From Schistocerca nitens (Eukaryota; Arthropoda; Insecta; Orthoptera; Acrididae), in contig NC_064616.1 of the NCBI RefSeq assembly GCF_023898315.1, positions 544,413,602-544,477,601 of the forward strand: DNA of 64,000 nucleotides, given 5' to 3'. Below are positions 21,499-33,049 of the stretch, piece after piece. The position numbers and the translations under genes were made by a program. Numbering within the stretch: the first letter of the stretch is position 1; every line of letters begins with the position of its first letter. Below the pieces are notes generated by a model, which saw only the letters and a program-made list of their open reading frames with translations, did not search any database and was not told the origin of the DNA.

Positions 21499-22640
21499 CT
21501 ATAAATCTTGGCTCATATTGACAATACTGATAAAATTAGGAGTCCTATTACATTTCCTACAATCAATCACATTACTCCATCGGGATGTATCTTCAATAGT
21601 AGTCGATAAAGTGGTACAGTTTACAAAATCTAGAAAGATACGGTCTTCTTCTTCAGCTGTACCTATTTTTCGTAAGATGTGAATGAATAAAGGATGCTTT
21701 GTTTCACACGATTGTTCTTGTTTTCGGATTCCGTGCTGATGCTTTGAACGGACCTTGCTTTCTTCCAGAAGAGTAATGATTTTGAAGCTGTCAAAACGCT
21801 GTTGGATCATGCAAAAGATTGACGTTTGTGATACATATCTATGATCCTATGCATCGATCTGTAACATATTTTTTTTTAACAGGAACGACTTGTGCTCTTC
21901 TGTCACATATCACTTTTCACTGCTAAAGCGATTATCTGTTAGTTTGAGCTGCGAAAGGAGGTAATCCAGTGGCATATTCAATGGAAAATGTAGCTTGTAT
22001 TCCCTCTTGGCCTGACTCCCTGATGTTTTTCATCGTTTTTCAATACCAGGCGTGCTATTGTCGATATCACTAATGTGTGAGTCTTTGCTGCGGTCAAACC
22101 ATGGAACGGTACTCTCCTCATTCCTGAATACATTTTCAAATGAGGAATTTGAAACTTGTACTTTCTGTCTGCAGTTTTCATTTCCGACAACAGAAGGATC
22201 AGTGGGAGGTCGAGTGGAATGTTTAAATCATTTTACTAATTTTATGTATGACCAGAACTTTCATACTAATGTTATTCAACTATATGCTTCAGGCACACTG
22301 GCTTCCGCCAGATGACGAAATCTAACATTTGAGGCAGTATCTAATTTTAACATTTGATGTTTCCCGGTTTCACCAGTCCCTTCAGCTACTAGATTACCTT
22401 TGGATGTAAAATAAAACATAAAAAATGGCTGTCTCTCAAAAAAAACAAAAACATGGTTACGGCTCTCGCGTTCTGCAACTTCCGTAATGGTAGAAGATAA
22501 TTTTCAATATTGTGGACGATATCGACAAGTATAGTATTATGTTCTTTTTTTTCCATTGTCGTTCGATGTACATCATTCACCCATGGTCAAGGAATGTCCG
22601 CCTTTGCCATAAGCTCACACGTCCTCTTAACACCAACTTC
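21499..22640 (-). pseudogene. Unidentified decayed reading frame
   Basis: I do not recognise this. On the minus strand one frame from about 22400 to 21499 stays open for some 300 codons with about six stops, where AT-rich random sequence should give around 18. The longest intact piece is 103 codons (21499-21810), rich in charged residues and including 'DRIFLDFVNCTTLSTTIEDT' and a CRKC pair. A neighbouring frame (22389-22640) with 'MEKKEHNTILVDIVHNIENY' appears to join it through one frameshift in a T-rich run. It could be a dead transposon, an endogenous viral gene or an old host pseudogene. No catalytic motif is visible. Confidence 0.45.
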
Positions 22641-25600
22641 AGATGAACAATTTAAATATCAAGTTATACGTCACAGTAATACTCTCTGCCACATACAGAG
22701 CGCAGCTCAGTGTGTTATAACTTTCTGAGCAAATATCTGCCAATTTTCACATCTGAAAAGATTTTTTTTAATTTTTGAGGGAAACTATTTTTGTGGTTAT
22801 AATTTGACATCCGGCATCGCTAAGCAGGTCCTACCCTCCTCAGAATGTGTATTACCGCCTGTGTGAGTAACGGAGTCAGATTCTGCAACGTAATGTCTCC
22901 AATATAAAATATCACGTGATCTGTCACCCATAGAAAATTAAGAGAAGTTCTACGTCGTGTTCTTTTTATTATTGTATTTCATTTATTTGTAGGCGCGGAA
23001 GAGGAAATCCGACTGCAATGCATGTATAATGTCCCATGCAGTCTTAACAAGAAGTTCTTGCATATGATAACGCTGTTTGTGGGATATTAAAATGTCTGTG
23101 ACTGGGATTCACAGATTGCATCTTATAATGAAACAAGCGCCTGTAAAGACAAACACGGTAAGGGTTGAAACTCTTTTCGCAACCACTTACACAACTGTTG
23201 CTGCCTGTATGAGAGTCAAGGGAACATAGACATGTAGGACTTGGGAGAAAGATTAATGTACGCCGCTGACGTCCTTCAAGTCATGACATTAATATCCAGG
23301 TCATTTTTATGAGATAAGGTAGGTTATAGGGGCAACTGCAAGCGCGAAACTGCATTTAAAACTTTTCCTTCTACCCCAGAATTACGTAACTTTCATTATA
23401 CACAGCCTTTTATTTAATTCACAGCCTATAGAGGATGGAGAAACTAGAACATTAAACAGGAAAACACGAGAAAACTGATTGCATTACGACATTAATCCTC
23501 CAGTTTTGTTAGATAATCCTTGAATATACTTATTTAAATAATTAAATGGTGGCACAGAAGTATACTGTGATGAGTAGTTTCACAGTTTATAAGGAATTTC
23601 CCTGCCGCTCTAAGTGCAAACGAGGAAGAAATTACTACAGACACACAACATTTACTTAACCCTACCATACGTACAGCAAAGAGTCTCGCAACGAGGAAAC
23701 CCGTAAACAAGAAGAGCTCTGCACGAGGCAAGACAGCTGTGTCCGCTACCACCTGCCATCGGCTGCTGTCCTATTCCCGGGAGTGGTCGTCGACAGATGA
23801 CGTCACTTCATGGCAACCGTCAGTCGTCGATCGATGGTGCCGAGCATAGTAAACTGCAATATCGCAACACACATAACATGGAGAACAAGTGCAGTCGGAT
23901 GCAAAACGCTTCCTACAGGCTGTGTGTTATAAATGTATGCAATATTCGGTCATAAACTCTTCTTTATTTAGAGCCTACGCACAATGTACTTTGAGCCCAG
24001 TGGCTGCTTATTCAGAGCGTCGTCTGTTAATGAAAAACGTCTATATTATTAAATTTATTAGGTGACTTATAAGGTACTTCAAATTTGTAGTTGAAAATAC
24101 ACATACTGCCAATATCTAGAGCCCCAGTTCCTTATTTCTTTTACAATACAAATCGTAAGCTATCACACATTTCTATTCTTATTGTAGATATCATATTAAT
24201 ATCATTTTACAGGATAGTATATCAACTTTCTATTAATCAGTTAAGAAAATAGTATTACCATCCGTAGCGGGCACTGCCTTCGCCCTGCGACCAGTGCAAA
24301 GGTGTGTGCTGTTACCTCGCGGTACAAGCAGGAAGGTGTTGCAGAAAACTTCTCGCACGCAAGTCATAAAATGTTCTGATAATTTGAAGAGGGAAGACAG
24401 CGACTGTAGAGAGAGAGAACGTGACGGGACACGGAACATTATTGCATAAATTTGAGCAAGTTGATTCTGTGCAAATTACAGGACGAGGTACATGATACTT
24501 ATAGAGATCCGAATAATTGCTCCAAAAAATGAGAAATGCTGACATTAAGTATTCCATTGATTACGCACGTAAATTAGTTTTCATATAGCAGTTTCTGTGA
24601 TGCCGTAAAGAATATTAAGAGATACTCGCTCTCCGAAAAGTTCATATCTTTTCTTTCATCGAACTAAATTTCCGATTCAGCAGAGAAAGTCACAGGGACA
24701 TACGCGATACAGATTTTGAACAAAGTACTGTATTTGGGTCGTCATGTGTGAACGACAAAGCACAGTTACAAAGAATGCATATACTACATTACATTTGTTT
24801 AAGAGAATGAAGTATCAGAGTTTAAGCGGTCAATACGAAAATGTCCCGATCAGTGATTAATTACATTACTAAACGAGATGGAGACCCTAGCCGCTCCAGA
24901 ACCGGTTGTCTGCGAGTAATACTTCTGCCTGCTTCCTTCACGAACCAGTCACAAACTGGTGAAGCTACGAGCAGTATTCGAAAATTGTTGTAGACCAGTG
25001 AAAATAAATTCTCATCTCTACAGCTTTGTTCGACTGTAGAGGGTGTATTTCCATGGTCATACCATTAAATTTGTTCAGAATTCTTGTCATTAAATAAGTG
25101 GAACTGTGTCGAACTGAAGCATACAAGGTAGGAGATATAAGCAAAATGAAATGCAAAGTAGCAGAGTATATACGTCTCTAAGTAGAAAACAAATATCCGT
25201 CTCAACAGAAAAGGAAACTCACGAATGTTGCTTCAAGCAAAACTTTGTTTCTGGTTAACAGTCTGAGTAAAGGGAAGGGACCTTCTAGGAAATGTAGAGG
25301 GTTGATCGAAGAGATGACTGGGCCACATGGGTCTTCCGCCCATAACAGGCAACAATTTTTACCGGTGGACAAAATTATTAGGATTTTTCAGTTTCTTTCT
25401 TTTCCATCTTAAAGAGTGATAACATACTCGCAAAGAACTGAACGCCATAACTAAGAACTATTGTGTGCTTCACAAACTAATGAAGAAAGATTTTCCAAAC
25501 GAAAGGGTGACAGTAACGTACGTCGGCGATAAACACAAAACGTTCAACAACACACAAAATTCGAAAACAAGGATAACGTTCGAAAGACCGGAAAATATTG

Positions 25601-25744
25601 GAACTACAGCTTTCATCACACATACACAAACTGAAAACCACAAACCTCTTATTAAACATATTCTGAGATATCTTTTTTTCGAAAGGAAGTTACTGACATA
25701 ACGCAAGGTGATCGCGAAATCTGTTCAGCTTTCATAAAAGGAGC
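22641..25744. other. Unassigned DNA
   Basis: About 3.1 kb without a supportable gene or repeat. Short frames such as 23534-23752, 24233-24557 and 25465-25706 show no known domain. A lone TGACGTCA palindrome at 23798 is compatible with chance. Confidence 0.45.
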
Positions 25745-27235
25745 AGTGTGACGACACAACAAAAGTGGATCACGCCTGAATTCCCATGTTCAGGCTGCAC
25801 CGTAACGTATGCAACCAACATAGCATATCAGTGTTGCACATCGTCGCAACCCTCCACAGCAGAGTCGTTGTAAGATACACAATGGGCATCGCTGGGGACT
25901 ACTAGAGAACACCGGTATTTATGACAGTCCGTTCCGATGTAAGTAACACCACGATAGTACAGAAGATATCAGACTGTCCTTATCGTTTTTAAACTAAACT
26001 TAATTACAATAAGTGACATTTCAAACTTTATGGGACAACAAATCTTTTCACATATATCGTTCAGTAATCCTTAGGCGCAATTAAATATTTGATACAGTAA
26101 ATGGATTTGTAAAGTTGTATCGCAATTGGAAACAAGTTCTTTGCTGTCAACACATGCTGAACGTCGTTCAACGTTCAACAGAGTGTGGTTTCGCATCAAC
26201 CTTATGTAACACTAAGCAGTTAAAAGAAAACGTGATTAACAGCGGCAAGCACTCTACGGAAATCCCAACATTAACAGCGAATCACAAGCAATATCATTGT
26301 TCACATTACTCATCAACAGTTACTTGTACACAAAGTTGTACTTTAAATGACATGAGCAAGCCGGCCGGTGTGGTCGAGCGTTTCTAGGCCTTTCAGTCTC
26401 GAACCGCGTGACCGCTACGGGAGCAGGTTCTCATCCAGCCTAGGGCATGGATGTTTGTGATGTCTTTAGGTTAGTTAGGTTTAAGTAGTTCTAAGTTCCT
26501 TGGGACTGATGACATCAGATGTTAAGTCCCATAATGCTCAGAGCCATTTGAACCATTTTCACATGACCAACTTTTTCGTTCAGGATCCGGATACAAACCC
26601 AGAACGTAAAGCCATTGTTAAGCAAGCAAAGCTTTGTGCCTTATCGAGACTCGATCACAAGGCAGAAATAGACGTCAAATATTGACGTTTGCACCAGTTA
26701 TCAGTTATCAATTCTCAACTTGAACGTAAATGACGATAACGTTTGTACGAAACCAGGAACCTTAACATGACAATTACCTTCTTGGTAATTAACATCGAAA
26801 GACGTTGTATATTGTTGCATTGTCAAGAAACAAAGGTTGCACATGTTTAAAATTGAAATGCCATCATGCAATGACGGTGACAAGGATGCGAACACAGTAC
26901 CTAAAAGGGTTGTTGAATTAGTACGTAAAATCAGAACGTAGATATCATAGTTTGTCACCAGTAGTGCTGTTGGAACCTTAAATGACGGCCGAAGTTGTAT
27001 TGCCTGACCGGGATTTGAACCCAACGCTTACCGCCGTCGTTGTCTAACCAGGAACAGACGAAAAATGTCCAATGTTGGTCCACCATTTGAGAGATGTGCG
27101 CACGTTTAACTAGAAATAAGGCGACGAAAACGTCTATGCTGACTGAGAGTCGAACGCCGCACACATGGTTATGAAGACACGTTAGTAATCAAATGCTTAT
27201 CCAGTAGTATCTAGGAATAGCATGTTTAGTTTCAA
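25745..27235 (+). repeat. Complex repeat X, copy C
   Basis: Same family as 29720-31488 (minus) and 38045-38655 plus 44507-45965 (plus). The first part (to 26349) aligns with 38120-38655, sharing 'gcactctacggaaatc', 'acatatatcg' and 'tgctgaacgtcg'. The second part aligns with 44507-45090. It contains several tRNA B-box-like strings on the minus strand, for example GGATTTGAACCC near 27012. A SINE is inserted at 26360. No coding capacity recognised. Confidence 0.8.
26360..26560 (+). repeat. tRNA-derived SINE inside repeat X
   Basis: Plus-strand SINE flanked by near-identical 10-bp direct repeats acatgagcaa (26350-26359) and acatgaccaa (26561-26570). The paralogous repeat at 44507 has the same flanks joined without the SINE, giving a natural empty site. 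Confidence 0.95.
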
Positions 27236-28058
27236 ACCTTAAGGCCTTTCTCATCCGTAATAACCTGTTGCCTAATATCTGCGACATCACGGTGTTAATT
27301 TACAAGTAGAATAACTGCCGTAAAGAGCATTGTTCTCTAGTAGTCGTGTATCATTGAGATGTAAATGAAGTGCCTCAGCAGAAAGTAATTTCCGTCGTGC
27401 AGCAGTTATTGTTTCAGAGACACTAAGTACATGTTATAAGTGCACACAACGTGTATTATATACTACGTATATACTATTATTTGGGTAAGCTGCCGCCAAA
27501 CCTGTTTACTTTTACATTCCGCTTAGTTGTCATGGCTCAATACACGTTTGATTAAGGCTACATCTAATGCACAGCGCTTACATGAGAGAATCGTTTCCTG
27601 CGTCATGCTATTGCTAGGTAGGTGAAATATTTTGTGGTAGCTATGTTTAAAATGAATGTATTTTTGAACGTATTGTTCGTCATATATTTGAATGAATCGT
27701 CAACTGTAGGTGTGCCTGCACATGTTATAGCAAAATAGTTGTAGCTACGTTAATTTATACTACAGACTTGTGTAGGTTAGGTGTAACTTTTGATCCTTCA
27801 AGGGGTGATCTTCGTCTTGCGGCCCTGGTCCATACTAGCCCCGGCTCGCGAGCTACGGGCCAGCCAGGCTGGCTGAGGCGACACCGAAGTGAGCGAGCTG
27901 GCGGTGGCGTTGGTGGGCCATCAGCCCGGGATGAGCCATCACAGCTGCGCCGCTTGCCTCTGCCTCTGCCGCGCCGTTTGACGTAAATATGTTTACCTCC
28001 TCTCCTAGCATCAGTATATGAGCGGCAATCAGAAATACACATCAGGCTGTCTGCCGTA
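27236..28058. other. Unassigned DNA with a GC-rich block
   Basis: AT-rich except for a sharply GC-rich, CpG-containing block at 27815-27985 just upstream of the Tc1-like element. Open frames of 72 and 95 codons across the block on opposite strands are composition artefacts. Confidence 0.5.
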
Positions 28059-29068
28059 ATGGCTCAGTGACAGAGGTCTATTCGAGATAGAGTCGTCGCT
28101 CTCATTGAAGAAGGAGGAAGTTCCATCAGAGAAGCTGGCAGACGGTATGGCGTACCACATATAATTGCAACGAGATGGTGGAGGATCTAACTTGAAAGAG
28201 GCACCAAGAACAGGGCTCCTGACTCAGGCAGGAAGACAGTGAGCTCACAGCAGGAAGACAGGGACCTAGTGTCTAGAAGCAGGGAAAATCCCTTTCTGAA
28301 CGCTAAGCAGTTGCGGCGGGAGACCAACTTCCCGGCTCCAGTGACCCGATTCGCCGAAGATTGAGGAACGCTGAACTGCATGCACGACGATCCGCCGTGG
28401 AACAAGAGCTCAGCGAAGACAACGTTTTATACCGGCTAGCATTTGCGGAGCTTCATCTGAGGGCGTCGTGGGACAACGTCATTTTCACTGATGAGAAAGT
28501 GTTTTCCACCCGTAACGACGGCCCACGAATCGTTTACAGGCCACAAGGGACTCGCCATCGACGCGAATATGTAACCACAACTAGAAGACGCGGCCGGCTA
28601 TCTGTTACCTGCTGGGGTTGGATTTCTGCGAGAGGGGTGGGAATTCATCACAGGATAGGAAGTACTCTGGACAGCGTGCAGTATGCCCACATTTTGGAAA
28701 ATGTGATGCTTCCGTCAGTGCGAATGCTGTACGCAGATGAGGACGTCACATTGTAAGAGGACCATTCTCCCATTCACAAGTCTGCGTTTGTTCAGCAGAG
28801 GCTCTCCACGATTGGTGTCAACGTCATGGACTGTACGCCACGAGCGGCTGATATGAACCCCATGGAAAACATGTGGGCTGAGGTCGCCAGATCATTAACA
28901 GAGATCTGGCTACGAAACCAACCAAATACTTCGGACGCTCTTTGTGACTGCGTCCTGGAAGCCTGAGTGGAAGTAGCTTCTTCAGGCTGTTACGTCTGAC
29001 GGCTTATACACTCTACGCCAAGACGCATGACAGAAGTACAAAATAATGAAGGATTCTGGATATAATAT
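28059..29068 (+). pseudogene. Tc1-like (DD34E) transposase pseudogene, arm A
   Basis: The first frame from ATG 28059 reads 'SIRDRVVALIEEGGSSIREA' and 'GRRYGVPHIIATRWWR', a transposase HTH, with stops at codon 4 and near 28189. After a shift near 28360 a 131-codon frame gives 'SWDNVIFTDEKVFSTRNDGP' (first catalytic Asp intact), 'VYRPQGTRHRREYV' and 'SVTCWGWISARGVG'. A stop at 28755 follows. Then the second Asp region EDHSPIHKS and 'ADMNPMENMWAEVARSLTEI' carry the final Glu. All three catalytic residues survive, but at least four stops or shifts inactivate it. TIRs were not located. It is paired with the inverted copy at 45970-46690. Confidence 0.9.
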
Positions 29069-29719
29069 TAGAGTATTTAAAATGTTTCGTTATGTCTTCT
29101 TTTTCGTCATGTTTCCTCATTGGGAGCTAGTGGAACATCGCATTGCAACAGAAAAGATACAATATGGGTTTGTTTTCCTTTAAATCGCCTTTTTAATTCA
29201 AGTGGGTTTCTTTTGAATAATAATCTATTTCGATTTCATTAATACCCTGTCTAAATACTTACAAACTAATCAACGTACATGGACTTTGTCACAGTAGGTT
29301 CTGTTATTTCAAATACATCTGTCTCTTCCCCTCCATCCATGAATACACCCTCCGTTCTCCAAACAATACGCAAACGATTTCATATTATGTTTACTCGTTG
29401 TTAATATCTCCTCTATTCTCTCTCATACTCTCTCTGTCTGACACTATCGCCGCAAGTGCCCTTCTATTCCATTCCCTCAAAACTATATAAACAAATCCAG
29501 CGGTTTCCATTGACGTTAAGTTTTCTCCTTTAATTGCTGCTGTCATTCCTCTCAACACCTATGAAACCGTATTCTTTGATCTCCCCTTCCCTATAACCCA
29601 TTCTTAGTACTGAGAACAAATCTTCCTTATCTCTCGATCCTAAGATAATACGAACTGTGGCACACACCTAAGTAAGCAATTCTTTCCAAGCATTTCACGC
29701 TCACATTTGGCACTTCTGC
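29069..29719. other. Segment present only in arm A
   Basis: Absent from arm B, where the Tc1-like end joins repeat X directly. No gene recognised, AT-rich. Confidence 0.6.
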
Positions 29720-31488
29720 ACTTCCATCCATTCACAGATCCCGCCAGCATTCCTGTCACCCGTCCCTTGACATCTGCATATACCTCTAAATGAATACTCT
29801 ACAATTCATAGTTATGTGTTTGGCAGGGGGTTCTTTGGTCTGGGGGATTAATCTTGTATTGATGTGTAAAACGTGTAAGTTCACATCTCACGTCAGGCGC
29901 AGAATTTTAACACACAAAAGTAACCCTGCTTCACCCCCAGTAACGCCGAGTGCAGAACGCCAGTTAGCTCCGTAGTTCAATATCCGCAGTAAAGATAACA
30001 TCGCTTCGAAGCCGACTGGGGCACAGCGGCATTCGTTTGAGCTGTGACAGATGGAGAAACCCCGGAAGGTTAGGACTCTGTCACCAGCAATCCGTCGTAA
30101 ACTAGAAAACGTATTTCATTTAATGAACCAATGGCCATGTAAGTTCACAAGCCTCTTACTTTATTTGAAACAGAGACGTCGAAAATTGTGGTGCTGGACT
30201 GGGATTAGAATTCGATTTCACTGTGTTCCCCAAGATTGCAAACTCTTCTTGACCTCCTCGAAAAGCACCTATTTGGTTTCGAATCCTGATCAGCACAAAA
30301 TATTGATTATTTCATTTCCAACCCTAGCATGTGCACTAGGAAATACAAGTGAAAAATAGTTGCATTTTCAACGTCTCTCCGTGCGTTCTCAGCTGTAACG
30401 TGTTCGTTTCAACTCACAGCCACATGATGAGCTTTTATCACAACGTTACTAGATCAAACATTTCCTTACATCTTTTCAAGTTCAAACATTCCATCCTACT
30501 GGCGAAAACGGATTTGGGTTTGACGTTGTGTTCGTTGTGATCACCAACGACGATATGTTGTGGATACAACTTCTAGCCAGCAGAGTAATTTCCATCACAC
30601 CATTGAAAGTACAAACATGCCAGTCGTAGCTATTACTGGAAAAGAATTTGATAGTTAAAGTGTCTTCACGACCACGTGTGCGGGATTTGAATTCCATTCA
30701 GCACAGAACGTTTCGTCGCCTGATGTCTAGCTAAACATGTGCACATGTAGCTACTGGTGAACCGACAATAGCTATTTATCGTCTATTCCCGTCTAGAAAA
30801 CGACGGCGCTAGATGCGGTGTTCGACTCCCAGTTAGCAAAAAAAGTTCTATCGTCATTTAAGATTCCAAAATCATGCTGTTGGTGAAAACATTGGATATT
30901 TACCTTCTCATTTTACGTACTTCTTTAACAATTCGACTAGGTGCTGGGTTCGCATCCCTGTCACAAGCTTTACATGATTGCATTTCAGTTTTAAACATAA
31001 GCGTACCTTCATCCTTCCGAAAGCCACCATATTAACGTCGTTGGGGGTAGTTCCCAGGAAGGTAACGATTATGACAGGAGTCCCAGTTAAGTAGAAACAT
31101 TTTCGTCATTTGTTTTCAGGATCTGAATTGATACCTGATACTGGTGCAATCGTCTATATTTCACGTCTCTCTATGCCTAGTGGTCGGGTCTGAATAAGGC
31201 ACAAACAAAGATTAGCTTAGTCAGCAATGGCTATAGGTAATGGGTTTGAATCCAAGTCCAGAATGACGACGTTTGTCATGTCATTTAAAGGTCAGATTTG
31301 TTTACACGTAGCTGTTGATGTTTTACGAGAACATTGATATTACTGGTGATTGGCTGATAATGTTGAGATTTCTGTATTGTGCTTGATGCCGTTAGTTGCG
31401 TTTTTTTACTGCTTCGTCGAATGTCCTGTTTCGAGAGGCTATCGCCGTTGAGCGACGTTCAGCACGTGGATGGAAGACCTTTTCGAGA
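29720..31488 (-). repeat. Complex repeat X, copy A
   Basis: Reverse-complement copy of 44507-45965 followed by 38460-38655. Contains tRNA B-box-like strings in the plus sense, such as GGGTTCGCATCCC near 30949 and GGGTTTGAATCC near 31243. The short open frames (29790-29975, 30051-30359, 30349-30540) are not conserved as proteins between copies and are not called as genes. Confidence 0.85.
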
Positions 31489-32593
31489 GCGAATACCACC
31501 CACGAAAGTTATAGATTACAACGATCACCAATCGTAGACATTGAGGAACATGTTTATAGAACGCAACAAGCAGACTCACCATCAGTCGATGCCTGAAGCA
31601 CCGCTCGACAGCCAGAAGTTTCTTTAGACAACGAGCAAAGCCGAGCTCTAAGAAGAGAAATAAAAACCGAGGCTTGCGCACCAAGGTCACAGCAGACTGC
31701 ACGAGTCCTACACGATAAGGTGAAGGTGACAGGAGGCAAGCTCATCCAAAAAGCGTCTGAGAACGCGTCCCGGAACCTGCCGACATTTAGTGACCTATTA
31801 GTTCTGAAAAATGTTTCGTTTTATGAAAGTCTGAATTCTGATGAAACTGCAAAACCCCTAACGGAAACTGACAACGAAAATGGTCAAATTTCATTCTCTT
31901 GAAGAGTCAGCAATCATATCGGCAAAACCCCTCCCCGCTACCTGGGCAGACAATGCGTAATCCCATATTGAAGAAGAAACAATGAACTCGAGACAACCAC
32001 ACCTAGGATGTCAAAAGATGGTTTTATTCAGGAAGATGCCACTTTGGTAGACACTACCACAACAAAAGGACACACGGCTAATCCACTGCCGGACGACGAA
32101 TGTTTTTAGCTCAGCCTTCAAGTGACTTCTGTAAGTGTTCTTTCAGAAAAGTTTTCACAGTGTTTTTCGAAGTGATTATTTGTTTGTTTTAGAGATGAGT
32201 TTTATGATAGATATCAAAGTGTAGTGGAAGCATAGCTCCTGTGTAGCAAACATAATTCCACTTAAGGTCCATAAGCCCGCAACTTTGAATATTAATAAAT
32301 TACATAGCATAATTAAGTTACAACTTTTAAAAGTCTTTCCGTATGCAGTCGATGTGAATGTTGTATTTTTACAAGAAGTAACGGACATCAGGCTTGACAG
32401 CATAGAAGGTTATAATGTGATCACGAAACGGGGAACGGGTTGCAAAATGGGTACGGCTCTTTCCTGCGATGAAAGGCATCAACCTAAAAGATGCTGAATA
32501 ACTACCGAATATCTGGGGAATTGCTGACATCTTTCATAAAATTAGACTAATTAATGTCTGTACCACATCAGTCTATAACAAAAGGTGCCAAAA
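31489..32593 (+). pseudogene. LINE endonuclease fragment, arm A
   Basis: Contains the 60-codon frame 31720-31902 ('MKVTGGKLIQKASENASRNL', end of an upstream ORF) and 32285-32497 'MNINKLHSIIKLQLLKVFPY', then VFLQEV, the catalytic Glu block of an APE-type endonuclease. It corresponds to the 5' part of the minus-strand LINE at 32600-37567 and stops at 32593 within the endonuclease. LINEs normally lose their 5' ends, so loss of the 3' part here points to duplication rather than retrotransposition. Confidence 0.82.
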
Positions 32594-32855
32594 AAAGGTT
32601 CAAACAGACTCCTATGCACTCAGATATAACTGCGCAGAATAGGGAGAGTGCGATTTCTTGCGGCTGCTGTGGATCTCCACAACATTCAGATACACGTTTT
32701 ATTCAAACTTGGAACCAGTTTCAACACGCCACCGGGCTGTATTTCAAATTTTTACTAAGAAACTGTCGTACTTTTCTTTGCACTTCCGGATTAGCATCAG
32801 GGTATGGTGCTCAGTTGTTGAATACACTCATAATGTTTCTTTGCTCTTCTCCTCT

Positions 32856-33015
32856 CCGGGTTCGTTTGCCGGCGGGGTCAGGGATTTTCTCTGCCTCGTG
32901 ATGACTGAGTGTTGTGTGATGTCCTTAGGTTAGTTAGGTTTAAGTAGTTCTAAGTTCTAGGGTGCTGATTACCGTATATGTTAAGTCCCGTAGTGCTCAG
33001 AGCCAGTTGAACCAG
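32856..33015 (+). repeat. 5'-truncated SINE with 11-bp TSD
   Basis: Starts within the B box (CCGGGTTCG) of the Gly-headed SINE type seen complete at 55958, then runs through the shared body and tail. The perfect TSD tcttctcctct is at 32845-32855 and 33016-33026. Confidence 0.93.
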
Positions 33016-33049
33016 TCTTCTCCTCTGTCGTGAAGAGGTAGTGTGCAGT

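Larger units (their letters stand above)
28370..32593 (+). repeat. Arm A of large inverted duplication
   Basis: Aligns in reverse complement with 36463-46690: 28372-29070 with 45970-46688; 29720-31295 with 44507-45965; 31300-31488 with 38460-38655; 31489-32593 with 36463-37567. Order is preserved. Arm A has an extra 650 bp (29070-29720), and arm B has about 5.9 kb inserted plus about 0.9 kb that arm A lacks. Confidence 0.85.

Noticed and set aside
23798-23805. TGACGTCA palindrome resembling a CRE site
   Set aside because: One 8-bp match in 64 kb is expected by chance and no promoter or gene is nearby.
27755-28042. 95- and 72-codon frames on opposite strands
   Set aside because: They arise from the same GC-rich block, without motif or conservation.
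29790-30540. Three plus frames of 61-102 codons in repeat X
   Set aside because: Reading frames are not conserved between the inverted copies, so the repeat is treated as non-coding.
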